A DNA stretch of 64,000 nucleotides, from the NCBI GenBank assembly GCA_003999685.1, contig CP021223.1, forward strand, positions 62,001 through 126,000. Reading direction: 5' to 3'. The translations under genes were made by a program, and so were the position numbers. The stretch is from Taiwanofungus camphoratus (lineage: Eukaryota; Basidiomycota; Agaricomycetes; Polyporales; Taiwanofungaceae). Below, piece by piece: positions 1-9,738 of this stretch. The stretch's first letter is position 1. The number at the start of each line of letters is the position of its first letter. Under the pieces are notes generated by a model that searched no databases, was not told the origin of the DNA, and saw only the letters and a program-made list of their open reading frames with translations.

Positions 1-1322
1 ACGTTCCTGCTTACATCACCACCCTAATAGTCTGTTCCGATAACCAATCGGCACTTGACCGAATATTCAAGCCAGAAGTCGGACCGTCACAGATGGCGGC
101 AGTCATGGCTTCTCAACACGTACGAGCATTCCTCGATGCAGATGAACGCCGACGCATTGTCCTTTTTTGGGTTCCTTCCTATAAAGGCATCTTTCAGAAC
201 GAGTTCGTTGATGAACTCGCGAAGAAGGCATTGGATGATCCCCAACCGGAATTCATCTCACAATCGATGGCCCTTGCTCGCGTCAAGGCAAGGGTCAAAA
301 AGCGCTGGGGGACGCTAGTTGATAACCCCAGCTATTGCGGTCATCGGTTATGGAAAGTAACCGAGGACGCCCTACTGCTGCACGGGACCACGGCTAAGGG
401 CACGTGGGTTTTGAAGGCAGCTGGCAAGTCCAACAAGGAGGTGGCACGTATATGTTGTGTGCTCACCAACCATTTCCCAGGTGGTGAATACCGCTCTAGG
501 TTCAATATCCCAGGCCCTCACCTCTGCTTGTGCGGAGCGGAGGAAACTAGGGAACATGTGCTCTTCGAATGTCCATTTTGGATCAGGACGAAGCGCCAAC
601 AGGGTCCTCGTGATCCACTTCTGATGGGGCCCCCTGAACAAAGGGGATGGACCCCGGATGACATAATGGAGTTCCTTCGGCTCAACCCGATGGTCTCCAC
701 CTTTGATTGGGCAGAGATTCTGGCAGAATCTCTGCTTGAAGCCGAAGCTGCGCGCACGAGAACATTCACTCATGCTCGTCTTATGTGCCACACTGTTGGA
801 AGACAAGCGGCATGGCAGCGGTTCCATGCGGACCGACATTTAGATCCCGGCATGACCACAGCCCTGGGTGGAAAATACCGGGATTTCTGCGAGTGGTACG
901 ATGCTGAAGCAAAGGCATTTGAAATGTACCATAATTGGATAGATGAGGGGGTAGCGGAACCCAGTATCCGCAACGACCCTCCCGTCTACCCGAATGATAA
1001 CTGAGGCCTGAAACCTGTAGGGCTAAACTCAATTCGAAGGGTGTTTTACTGACGGCACGGGATAACCGGGCCGGGCAGAACACACAGAGCGTGAAAAGTG
1101 GGTCGGGCGGGGGATAGGTACGGCGTCCTATGGATGACTGTACTCTTCTCTTTGCAGGCTTTACTGGATTACATGCCCACGCCACATAACGAGGCCACCG
1201 AAACCTGTAGGTGTGCCGCTCATGCGGGCGCGGATGCCCACTTACTATCATTATTACTCTACATGTACCTACGTCGTATGGAGTATAAACTCGAGGATTA
1301 AAAAAAAAAAAAAAAAAAAAAA
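1..1322 (+). mobile_element. 3' end of a non-LTR (LINE) retrotransposon
   Basis: The element enters from the left edge, so its 5' part is outside the window. It comprises the end of an open reading frame (3-1004), a 3' untranslated stretch (1005-1299) and a pure run of 23 A (1300-1322). RNase H coding followed by a cysteine-rich tail and a genomic poly-A tract is the standard 3' organisation of RNase H-bearing LINEs, such as the Tad1 group in fungi. The group assignment is inference. The poly-A ends immediately before the first unit of a tandem repeat at 1330, so the insertion probably hit the edge of that array. A target-site duplication cannot be checked because the 5' end is missing. Confidence 0.85.
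3..1004 (+). CDS. LINE ORF2 C-terminus: RNase H plus CCHC-like tail (5' partial)
   Basis: The frame is open from base 3 to the TGA at 1002-1004, so the visible part is about 333 codons of a longer polyprotein. The first residues contain SDNQSAL, which matches the RNase H aspartate motif, and about 50 codons later WVPSYKG followed by FVDELAKKA matches the end of the RNase H fold. A later stretch has CLCG and then HVLFECPFW, the C-x-C...H-x4-C pattern found at the C-terminus of many LINE ORF2 proteins. Reverse transcriptase and endonuclease would lie upstream, outside the window. The frame has no stops, so the copy may be fairly young, although completeness cannot be judged. Confidence 0.85.
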   Translation, partial: VPAYITTLIVCSDNQSALDRIFKPEVGPSQMAAVMASQHVRAFLDADERRRIVLFWVPSYKGIFQNEFVDELAKKALDDPQPEFISQSMALARVKARVKKRWGTLVDNPSYCGHRLWKVTEDALLLHGTTAKGTWVLKAAGKSNKEVARICCVLTNHFPGGEYRSRFNIPGPHLCLCGAEETREHVLFECPFWIRTKRQQGPRDPLLMGPPEQRGWTPDDIMEFLRLNPMVSTFDWAEILAESLLEAEAARTRTFTHARLMCHTVGRQAAWQRFHADRHLDPGMTTALGGKYRDFCEWYDAEAKAFEMYHNWIDEGVAEPSIRNDPPVYPNDN

Positions 1323-1329
1323 GTGGAAA

Positions 1330-1852
1330 AGGCACGGAAAACAGGTGTTTCTGATTGGGACAAATTATAGTGAAGATACGTCATTAGATGAGTGTCGCAT
1401 ACAAGAGATAATATGGGAATGGTCGCCGTCGTACAATGAATGATGTTATAATTGCTACTCAGAGCAACAACCTAGAAAAGTATATTAAAAACGAGCACGG
1501 CTTTTCCTGTCTACCTGAGCCAATATTGATGTACTGGATCTGCATGTCATTTGGAGTGCACGTTCTGCACCAAATCCGCCTTTACTATATAGGCACGGAA
1601 AATCGCTCCTGGTTGGGTCGGATTATAATGAGATGAAGATACACCGTTGAATTAGTGTCGCATACAGGATATAATATGGGAATAACCGCCATCGTACAAT
1701 AAATAATGTTATAATTGATACTCAGAGTAACAATCCGGAAGAATATACGAACAACGGGCATGACTTCTCTCTTCTCGAGCCAATAATGATGTACTGGATC
1801 TGCACGTCCTTTGAAGCGCACGTTCTGCACCCAAATATGCCTTTACTCGAGT
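1330..1852. repeat. Tandem repeat, two diverged 261-base units
   Basis: Unit 1 runs 1330-1590 and unit 2 1591-1852. Both begin AGGCACGGAAAA and share many blocks in the same order: GTGTCGCATACA, ATAATATGGGAAT, TGTTATAATTG, ACTCAGAG, GATGTACTGGATCTGCA and GCACGTTCTGCACC. The period is 261 bases and the copies differ by scattered substitutions and small indels. Neither unit has a convincing reading frame. The left end abuts the LINE poly-A, so more units may exist on the other side of the insertion. Confidence 0.85.
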
Positions 1853-1868
1853 CTGACCTTGCCCTGTT

Positions 1869-4560
1869 TCAAGTTCTCCTCGTTCCTAGTGCTCTTGAAC
1901 GAGTGCGTAACCTCAGTCTCGATGCCCAACCGGTGGCCAGCCCTCGATCTGCTCGACTACCCTCTTGTGGATGGCCCCGCCGATGGGTCTTCCCCAAAGG
2001 ATCCACAGGATGCGCACAGACATCTTGTACGGCTTCACCCAGACGCAGTCCAGTTCTCGAGTGTTTCGTCTGTCTAGCGTCAGTCTCCACAGAAGATGCC
2101 GGTTCTTTCCGCTTGCTTGAGGTGAGACCCGCTCCACTCGATAACGTGGGCTTGAGGGCACAACCGAGAGGAGTGTTGTATAGCTCACGTTCCTTCCGGT
2201 CGCTTTTGTCCAATGTCGATGTCTGCAGAAGCTTGGTCCAAAATGTGTTGAGGTGCGACGGATCCTCCCATTTGTCTCTAAAATAGTCATTCTCTTGTCC
2301 AGGAAGTGGACTGTTCAAGTTCATGACTGTATCCAGCCAAATTCGAAGCGGATCACTCTCAAACTTGAAAAAATTAGTGAACATTCTACAGATTTTGTTG
2401 GCCCTCTTGCCCAATTCTCCAAGGGTAATGGTGTTTTGCTTCCAAGCTTCATCAAAGACAAGCCGAAGAGTGTTGGATACTGTTTCAGCACTCGCATCGT
2501 GAGGTCCCCACTGAATGGCACAGTAAAGAACGACGTAGAGAATGGATTCCATGTCGTCTTGCAGTGTATGCAAACTTTTTCACCCAATAGTAGCTTGGTC
2601 GACATAAATTGCCAGGTACCCTGTGAACGATGCTGAGACATAACCTTCTGCAGATAAGGCACCGTCGCTTACCACGCGATCATATTCATGAGCTTGTCCA
2701 TGCTCATCGACATAGCACGACAACTCCCAATCAATGAGATAGCCTTTTCTGATACGGCTTGATGGCTCCTTAACAAGGATGACATCGCCTGGGCTAATGT
2801 CTCGGTGTATTCTGTTGTTCTTGTCGCGAGCCTCCAGCATAGCTATAAGGCATAAGTATAACCACAAGAGGCAGGAAGATGAACACTCACCATGAAACGC
2901 ATCATGGGTGCAATGAAGCAGCTCTTCGGTGCCTCTGAAAGTCTGCAGCGCGTACCCGACCGTACTCACAGCCAGCCGATAATGGATATACTGCGTACTG
3001 TGAATCTTCCGCTGCCTTCCCCGGATATCACCTTTGCACAGCCACTCACATGCCGCATACTTGTCCGTCTGTGTTGACTGAGAGTACGCTGGTGGTCATG
3101 CAAGAGATCATATAAGTTATAGAAGTATTTGTGAAACAATGAATGAACTTACTGTACACCGGCATCGTACCGTCGTCCCCATCATGTTCAACACCTTCAT
3201 GATCACTATCCCAAGTGTTTTGCTCTAAAACATCACCATGATGCAATAAGTTGGGCACATTTTCGACACCCGCCTGGCGCAACTCATCCAATATTGTTCC
3301 TTCTTGCTTCGTTCCTTGAACTATGTATCGCCAAGTGTCCTTGAGGAACGCAACTTTTTTGTTTCAATCGACCGCCCAATATTCCCGAGTCGCTCGGCTT
3401 GCTATTGATGACGGCGATGCAACCGGTCGTGAAACGAGGTATCGGTGGACGCTTGCGTCCTACAGATGCTGATCATAGACATTGATAGCCACTACCATAC
3501 CTTCTCAGTAATGTTCGCAAACAGCATGGCTAAGAGCAGTGCCTTCGAGACCGAGCTGCTCTTTCACATGCGATGTGATGACTTCTTTAAAATTGCACTC
3601 CTCCGCTGGACCCACCCGTTCCACGGTCGTGTCATATCCACGATCCGCATCAGATGAGTGAGAAAATCGCCACAGGAACTCACATAGCAGTTCTGGGCAG
3701 TCATGAAGATCGAATGCTTCAGTGGCGATCGCACCAGCACGGTCCCAGCGGATGAGGCGAGCGCAGCTTCCGGACAACGAGATCGAGAACAAGAACAGGC
3801 GATGTTGTCGCGCAAGAATCTCAGCAGCATGAGCAACGCTTTGTCCGAAATCTTCTGTGGCTTTTTCCAATTCGTCTTCGTCACTGAAATTGAGGATGAA
3901 CTAGTGAGAGGCCCGATCGTCGCCCGGACTAGGATCCGAGAAGAAATCTTGCTCTGGTGTTGGCTTCACTTCAATGTAGAGCTCCGCAAGTCCTAGTGGA
4001 GTACAAGGAGCAACATTGTTTTCGTTGACTAATTTTGCCATTGACTTCAAATAGCAGCAGACGTCCGGTCTCGAACGACCGTTTGTTTCCTCGTCCTCAG
4101 TACGCACGGAAGTATTCACGAACACGAAACCTGGACATCGTGATATCCGTCCCCTTCCACCTCCATTCAATACTGAAATCTGCAGATTACAGGTAGTGTG
4201 AGTAAGCACATCAACACCGGTACCATTACTGACCAAAGGAGTATAGATTTCCTCTTCCTTGGCCGCACCCTTCGGAACGTGCTTGAACGCATCCGTGATA
4301 TTTGGCATGGCGACACTTGTTTCTGGGAGAAAGTCGTCTAGAAAGTCTTCGACTGGCATGGGTCCCAGGAAGAACTTCCTGGCCTGTTGAGCGTAACGTA
4401 GATAGCGGGCTCGGGCATCGTCAGAGTCGAAGTATTCATATTGGTTGTGATTACGACGCCTTAACGGTGTCTCAACGGGCCCTTTCCGTGTGCTCCAAGA
4501 AGCGACAGCCCGGGGATCTGAACTGGTTGACGCAGTTGGAAGGCGAATCGACCTCGCCAT
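1869..4560 (-). pseudogene. FunK1-type fungal protein kinase, dead copy (copy A)
   Basis: This copy is alignable throughout with the intact gene at 44951-47796. Exon 1 is 4234-4560 and exon 2 starts at 4179; the 54-base intron between them happens to be open and in frame. Four in-frame stops break exon 2 relative to the intact copy. The first is a Gln codon turned TAG at 3901-3903. The second is Trp to TGA near 3507. A Lys codon turned TAG lies near 3460 and a TGA near 3365. The acceptor before exon 3 is lost, a one-base deletion near 2575 shifts the frame in the kinase lobe, and the tail is frameshifted near 1990. The catalytic loop keeps HRD, but its Asn is replaced by Asp (SPGD against SLGN); the LIDWE metal-binding motif is retained. 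No functional kinase is expected. Any role would be at the RNA level, which is speculation. Confidence 0.85.
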
Positions 4561-5062
4561 CTTCGGTGGTTAATCTTGTCTTCGGACTTGACCTTGTGTG
4601 TAGGCCTGATTATGATCCAGATTCGGTCTTTTGTTTGGAATCAACGAGCGTTTAATCCAAGAAACTAGGAGCCGTTGAACATTGCCTTCAGCGCTTAATG
4701 GGGCGCTTACTGCGTCTATGGCGTTGCGCGGGCTGGCATGGACTCAAATATCAGTAGAAAACCGGGAACAAGTTTCGAGTGCGTGCTACCACTCATTTGA
4801 GAACAAATGACTGTCTCATGGGACATCTCGCAGCCAAGGAGAAGTGTAGCTCATTCATCAAGCCACTACATGTTGGCGTAGTAATACTATGTGCTTTTTT
4901 TTCCTGTAGCTGCTTGTCTATATGATGCGTGAGAAACAACTTCCCAACCGGGATTGCTAACCCTGTGTCTTGCATAGTACACTGACATTTACAATATTCA
5001 CAGACAGCGTACTATCGAAGCTGCAGCTCAAGTCTCAATTATCTCGTTTGGAGGTGTGATTC
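4561..5062. promoter_or_regulatory. Region between dead FunK1 and COG3; left part is duplicated promoter
   Basis: From 4561 to about 4872 this region aligns, in inverted orientation, with the 5' flank of the intact FunK1 gene (about 44622-44950). Shared blocks include CTTCGGTGGTTAATCTT next to the start codon and GGAGAAGTGTAGC at the far end. The duplication therefore carried its promoter with it. The remaining 190 bases up to the COG3 start show no repeat and presumably hold the COG3 promoter. Confidence 0.6.
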
Positions 5063-8000
5063 ATGGCTTCCGGAACGGCTGCCAGGCGTCCACCCGTGCA
5101 TACTTCACTTAGCCCTCATCCAAAAACTGTCGTCAGCGTTGAAGAATGGGAAGCGAAAGCTCCCCTTGGTGATATTGAGACAAGAAGTGTAAGTCTCATC
5201 AAAGCAGCCAGCAAAAGGACTGCTTTGCCGTTCAAGGTATGTTTACCCTCTGCGCATTCCGTACGTATTGTTTGCCAATTGACAAGAAGTCAAGTTTAAC
5301 GTCGATGACTCGGGATCATCTTCGCGACCATCCACCCCGACGCTCAGACACAAGGTGGGCGTGGGCTCAAGACCGCCAACACCAAATCCTTCTGGCCCTG
5401 CGCGCCCGCAAGCCGCGCATGCCTTACACCCCAAGCAACCAATCCAGACACCACAGCAATTTTACGACTGGTTTGCACTGATCGATCGCTCCGTTGCGCA
5501 TAGCCAGGAAGCGCACTTCCGTACGCATCTCGAAGGCATTGCAGAGCATCTCGAGACATGCGACAAGCTCATGCAGCGCATCGACGAAGTGGATGCAGCT
5601 TTGGATAGCATGCTGCGAGAATGGAGAAGTGTGGAGGAAGGCGGAAAGAGCTTGAAGGATGCGTGCGAGCAGCTATTGGAGGAACGAGTGTGTCAAATAC
5701 CGCACCATTACATGGATATCCCGTCCTGACTGCATTGTACAGGACAGACTTCTAAGCATAACAGAAGCGATCGAGACAAGATTGGAATACTTCCAGGAGC
5801 TCGAGCATGCTACAAGGATGCTCAATTCTCCGGGAGATTCCCTCGTCTTACAGACCGATTTCTTGTACATGGTCGAACGTGTGGACATTTGTATAGATTA
5901 TTTGAAGGGACACGTAAGTAGTGCAAGTTCATCGCATGACCCTACCTGACCACATGATAGCGACATTTTAGAGAAGCAGAAATATACCTGCTCCGCTTCC
6001 AACAGTGCATGACAAGGGCTATGACACTGGTCAAGATGTACTTCGTGGGTTCCCTGAGAGCCCTCACAACAGACGTGACCAAGCGCATGTCAGAAAAAGT
6101 ATGCCTGCCGTTATATGGCATTATCAATACATTACTGACAAAGCCCATATAGGATGTATCAGCAACAGCGCAGATGCACCTGCTCTATACGCGCTTCTAC
6201 ACCGTCTCCGCACAGCTTTCACCGCTCTTGGCTGAACTTGAGCTGCGTGCGTCAGCACACCCGGAAGAACTGTCAGCACTACTCTCCGAGTGCCACTCTG
6301 CATATTTCGCCGCAAGGAAAAGCTTGCTCATTGGCAGGCTTTTGGAAGACATTAGGGGCCTCGACCCCACCCGGACCGAGCTTGTAGAACTGGTACACGT
6401 CGCATACTTCGAGTCATCTTTGTCTTAGCACTGACAAAAACGTAGACGAGAACAGGCTGCAGCTACCTCAAGCAGTTGTGCACGGACGAGTTCACCTTAT
6501 TCCGTGCATTTTTCAATTCAGGGGAAGCCCAGCTCTAGTATGTGTCCATCAATTGTCTCGAACCAGACTCGCTGACATCGATCTACCGCTGCAGCCAATA
6601 CCTCGAGGAACTCTGCGACTATCTCTATGACGACTTGCGTCCACGGATCCTGCATGAGCCCCGGCTGACTGCACTATGTGAAGTTTGCACGGTCCTTCAG
6701 GCGCTCATGGTCCTCGACGTCCCGGTACTTCCGGACTCTTCATCGGAAGAGGATGAAGAGTCGGACACGGATGAGCTTACTCTTGAGCTCTCGAGAGACC
6801 GACCAAGCGGGCGGGGCTTGCGCACACTGCACATTAGCCGTTTGTTACAGATGGTGCTGCAAGATGCACAGACACGGCTGTTCTTCAAGGCGCAGTCCGT
6901 TATCCAATCGGAGATCAGGTATTATGTTCCAAAGCCAGAAGACCTCGCGTTTCCCGAGAAACTTATTTGTGAGTTCGATTTGCTGCTGCACCTTACGAAA
7001 CTTGGTTCGACTCCAAATGATGATGGCTGCAGCCGCTCGAAATCCAGTATCCGGGCTAGAGATTAAGGAGAAGGAGAGCATAAGCCAGCTCTTCCAACTC
7101 AAATCGCTCGACAAGCAGGATACTTGGTTTCCAACTCTCCGCAAGACGATCTGGGTTCTCTCCCAGCTGCACGAATTCGTGAAGGTTGGCTGCTTGCTCA
7201 CTTTTGGTTGATGTCGTGTCAAGATCCTCACACCTCTGTATTTAAGCCAGCGATATTCGACGACATTGCCCAAGAGGCTGTGAATCTCTGTCGCCAATCA
7301 CTCGTGAGCGCCGCAGAGACGCTCAAATCCAAAAACCCACCGTCGTCAGTATTAGACGGGCAGCTGTTCCTTGTGCGGCATCTTCTTATCTTGAAGGAGA
7401 TGACGCAGAACCTCGATCTTGAGCAGAAGAACACCAGCCGCTCTACCGACTTCCTCGGAGTCACTGGTAAGATAGGCGAATGTCTTCAACCCTTCCATAT
7501 GAAGTGCTGATAATTGTATGTTAACAGAAACGCTAGCATCAATGTTGGGCAAGACGACATCTCTGCTTCCCAATGCGCTTTTCGCATCACTTGGTATGCC
7601 GCAAGACGAGAACATGACCGATGTCAGACGTGTGCGTATATTCGGATTGACTTACTCTTGAGTCACTGTTCACTCGTATCTCACGGACTGCAGGGAATTG
7701 ACATTGAGCTGAAGCGGGCGTGCGAAGACGTTATCGCATCCTCCGCTGGATCCGTTACCTCACCTTTACGCGCATGGGTAGAGAGTGCCCGATCCTCACT
7801 AGGCACCGCCGCGTCTCCGCCTCAAAATCAGCAGAGTGCCGATCCTGCATCCATCTCCGCTCTCTTCACTGCATTCCAAACTGCTTGCATGTCCGAGCTG
7901 CGCGGCACGGTAGCGCGATTGCGGCTCTACCTCGAGGACGACAGGACAGTGAATGTGCTACTGCGACACGTGCAGGAGCGAATTGTCGATGACTATACCG

Positions 8001-8161
8001 AGTGGAGAAGCGCCGTAAGGGAGAAGGGTGCAGGAGTGGTAGGGGAAAGGGAGGTGGGTACGGAGGAGGCCGTGCGAGCGGTGCTGAAGACGGTTTGTGA
8101 GGAAGGGATGGAGCAGGCGGAAGAGAAGGACCAGGGTCCTGTGCAGGGTAGCTCTGCATGA
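5063..8161 (+). CDS. COG3: Conserved oligomeric Golgi complex subunit 3 (Sec34 family)
   Basis: Eleven exons: 5063-5236, 5295-5687, 5743-5913, 5961-6098, 6153-6392, 6446-6537, 6595-6968, 7033-7184, 7247-7466, 7528-7631 and 7694-8161. All junctions are GT-AG and phases close to give 841 residues, a normal length for fungal Cog3. The N-terminus has the EEWEAKAPL block, the middle a long helical region beginning PQQFYDWF. A conserved stretch then reads YLKQLCTDEF ... YQYLEELCDYLYDDLRPRIL, typical of Sec34/Cog3. An acidic serine-rich insert (SSSEEDEESDTDE) follows it. Cog3 is a lobe A subunit of the COG tether, which captures retrograde intra-Golgi vesicles at the cytosolic face of the Golgi. The start is the first ATG giving the conserved N-terminus. 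The 7185-7246 intron uses a weak TTTAAG acceptor. Confidence 0.93.
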
Positions 8162-8561
8162 TTGAATTCTCAAATATAATATACCTTCTTGACAGTTGCA
8201 TCGCTGTGGACTAATTTTGCAATAGGTTTCTAGCAATTAAATGTGAGGAATGGATGAGTGGGTATGGGTTGTGAATGTGGATAGAACTTTCACTAGGCTA
8301 CATGTGCACAGACAAAGACAGGATCCATGGTGCCGACCAGGCTGACTACTATGACCGCCCTATTCATTCGTATCGTATCCGTACATCCGTCATCGTGAGA
8401 TCAAATCGTTAGGTGGGTGCACGATGTCCGACCACAAGTGTGTAAGAAAGGGTAATGAGAGGAAGGGGTATGGGCAGGTGTCCCGCGTGATGAAGGGGTG
8501 TGCATGTGGGTGGCGGATCTGCAAGCTGAGGAACAAGGTTTCTGGTGGAAGGAGAACCACC
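8162..8561. other. Convergent 3' intergenic stretch
   Basis: About 400 bases lie between the stop codons of COG3 (+) and the unrecognised gene on the minus strand. The stretch presumably holds both 3' untranslated regions. I see no conserved frame, repeat or RNA gene in it. Confidence 0.5.
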
Positions 8562-9738
8562 TCAGTCGCCCCAGCTCTGCGAAATCTTCCCGACATCTTG
8601 TATTTGTATCATGAAATCCGACTGCTGCGGTGTCGCCTCGTCAAGAACACCGTCGAACATTTCCTGAGATTCCGGTGAGGTGTTTGGGCTTTCCGTTGGA
8701 GCATGGGGACTTGTGTCTCCGTCTGTCATTGGCGTAGCTAGGTTGTCGCTCTCCGGAGTTGTCGCGGCTTGGTCCTCAGCTATGGAATCACAGACTTCTT
8801 TGCCCTTGCCATTGGGTGCTTCACTCGCAGCCCCATTGGCGTCCCCGTTTGCATCCTCGTTCCCGTTCCTCGCTTCGCCAAACCTGCCTAGCCGCCCTCG
8901 CGTCGCGCTTCTTCCCTGCCTTATCCGCCTTCCACCTACCGCGTATCCACCCTTGCACCGTACAAGCCTCACGTTCAATATTGGTCGTCGCGTGCCGCCA
9001 TCTGGATCGGCCTCGGGCGGCAAGTAGGATGCGTCCCCAGGATGAAGGCTAGACGTCGAGCGGCTCGTCTGGATTGACGGAGAAGGATCACGTGTGGGGG
9101 AATACGACGGACCGCGGTTCTGGGTGGTGGTGAGCGGACGTGGCGGCGTGGTGCGCGGCTGCGAGTGGGAGTGTGAATGGGACGGGTCAAGCGTGTGTAA
9201 GGCCTTGTTGTGCAGGTTGAACGGAAGAGGCGCATTCACATTGACCATCTTCCTGCAGTGTATATATAATGAGATAAGATGAGTCAGGTCATTTAGATAA
9301 AGACGGCGGGCGTACCCTTCCTTGGAGCGGACGATCGTCCCGAGACGCTCGCTCAGCTTTTGGCGGTCGACCACATAATTTCGGGTGCTTTAAACATGTC
9401 CTCAATATTTCATATACAGCGTTGGGTATTACCGAGAAGCAGAACTTACGGAGGGACATCGTTTGTCGGTGGAATAAGATGGCTGCGCTCATCAGGCTCT
9501 CCCTGTACATCAGACAACGTTAGAAGAGCTCGTCGCTCATCAAAACAGCAAGGAGAGCGTACTTCACTGCCTGAACGCCCGCGTAGACAGCATGCAAAGA
9601 TGTGGAAGAAGAAAGAGGCCATGGGGGTTGCAGACTAGCCCGGGGCGCTGCTTGACTGGCGAGAACAAGCAAGAAATCCAAATAAGCGCCGATCTGGCCC
9701 TGGGCGCTACTAGCCGCCTTTGGCCTTCTGGGCGCCAT
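8562..9738 (-). CDS. Unrecognised four-exon protein, disordered C-terminal half
   Basis: I do not recognise this protein. The best map from the minus strand is 9563-9738, 9450-9482, 9316-9387 and 8562-9252, giving 323 residues with all phases closing. Exon 2 could instead start at 9502 (a better branch point), but that breaks the frame with the exon 1 donor. Residues 1-58 are Ala/Ser/Leu-rich with a hydrophobic stretch (YLDFLLVLASQAAP). Residues about 70-105 look structured (RQKLSERLGTIVRSKEGKMV, then PLPFNLHN). The rest is low complexity, rich in Ser, Pro, Arg and Gly, with a short ordered-looking tail ending SQSWGD. The gene converges on COG3. Spliced structure and the non-repetitive N-terminal half argue that it is real; function is unknown. 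Confidence 0.65.

Noticed and set aside
3901-4560. Dead FunK1 exon 1-2 read as an intact 219-residue protein
   Set aside because: It retains a 54-base intron that happens to be open, and it ends at a nonsense codon where the intact paralogue has Gln.
8562-9374. 270-codon minus-strand frame read as a single exon starting with a Val-Asp-Arg segment
   Set aside because: Reading through 9253-9315 includes a GT-AG intron. The spliced model closes in phase with two further upstream exons.
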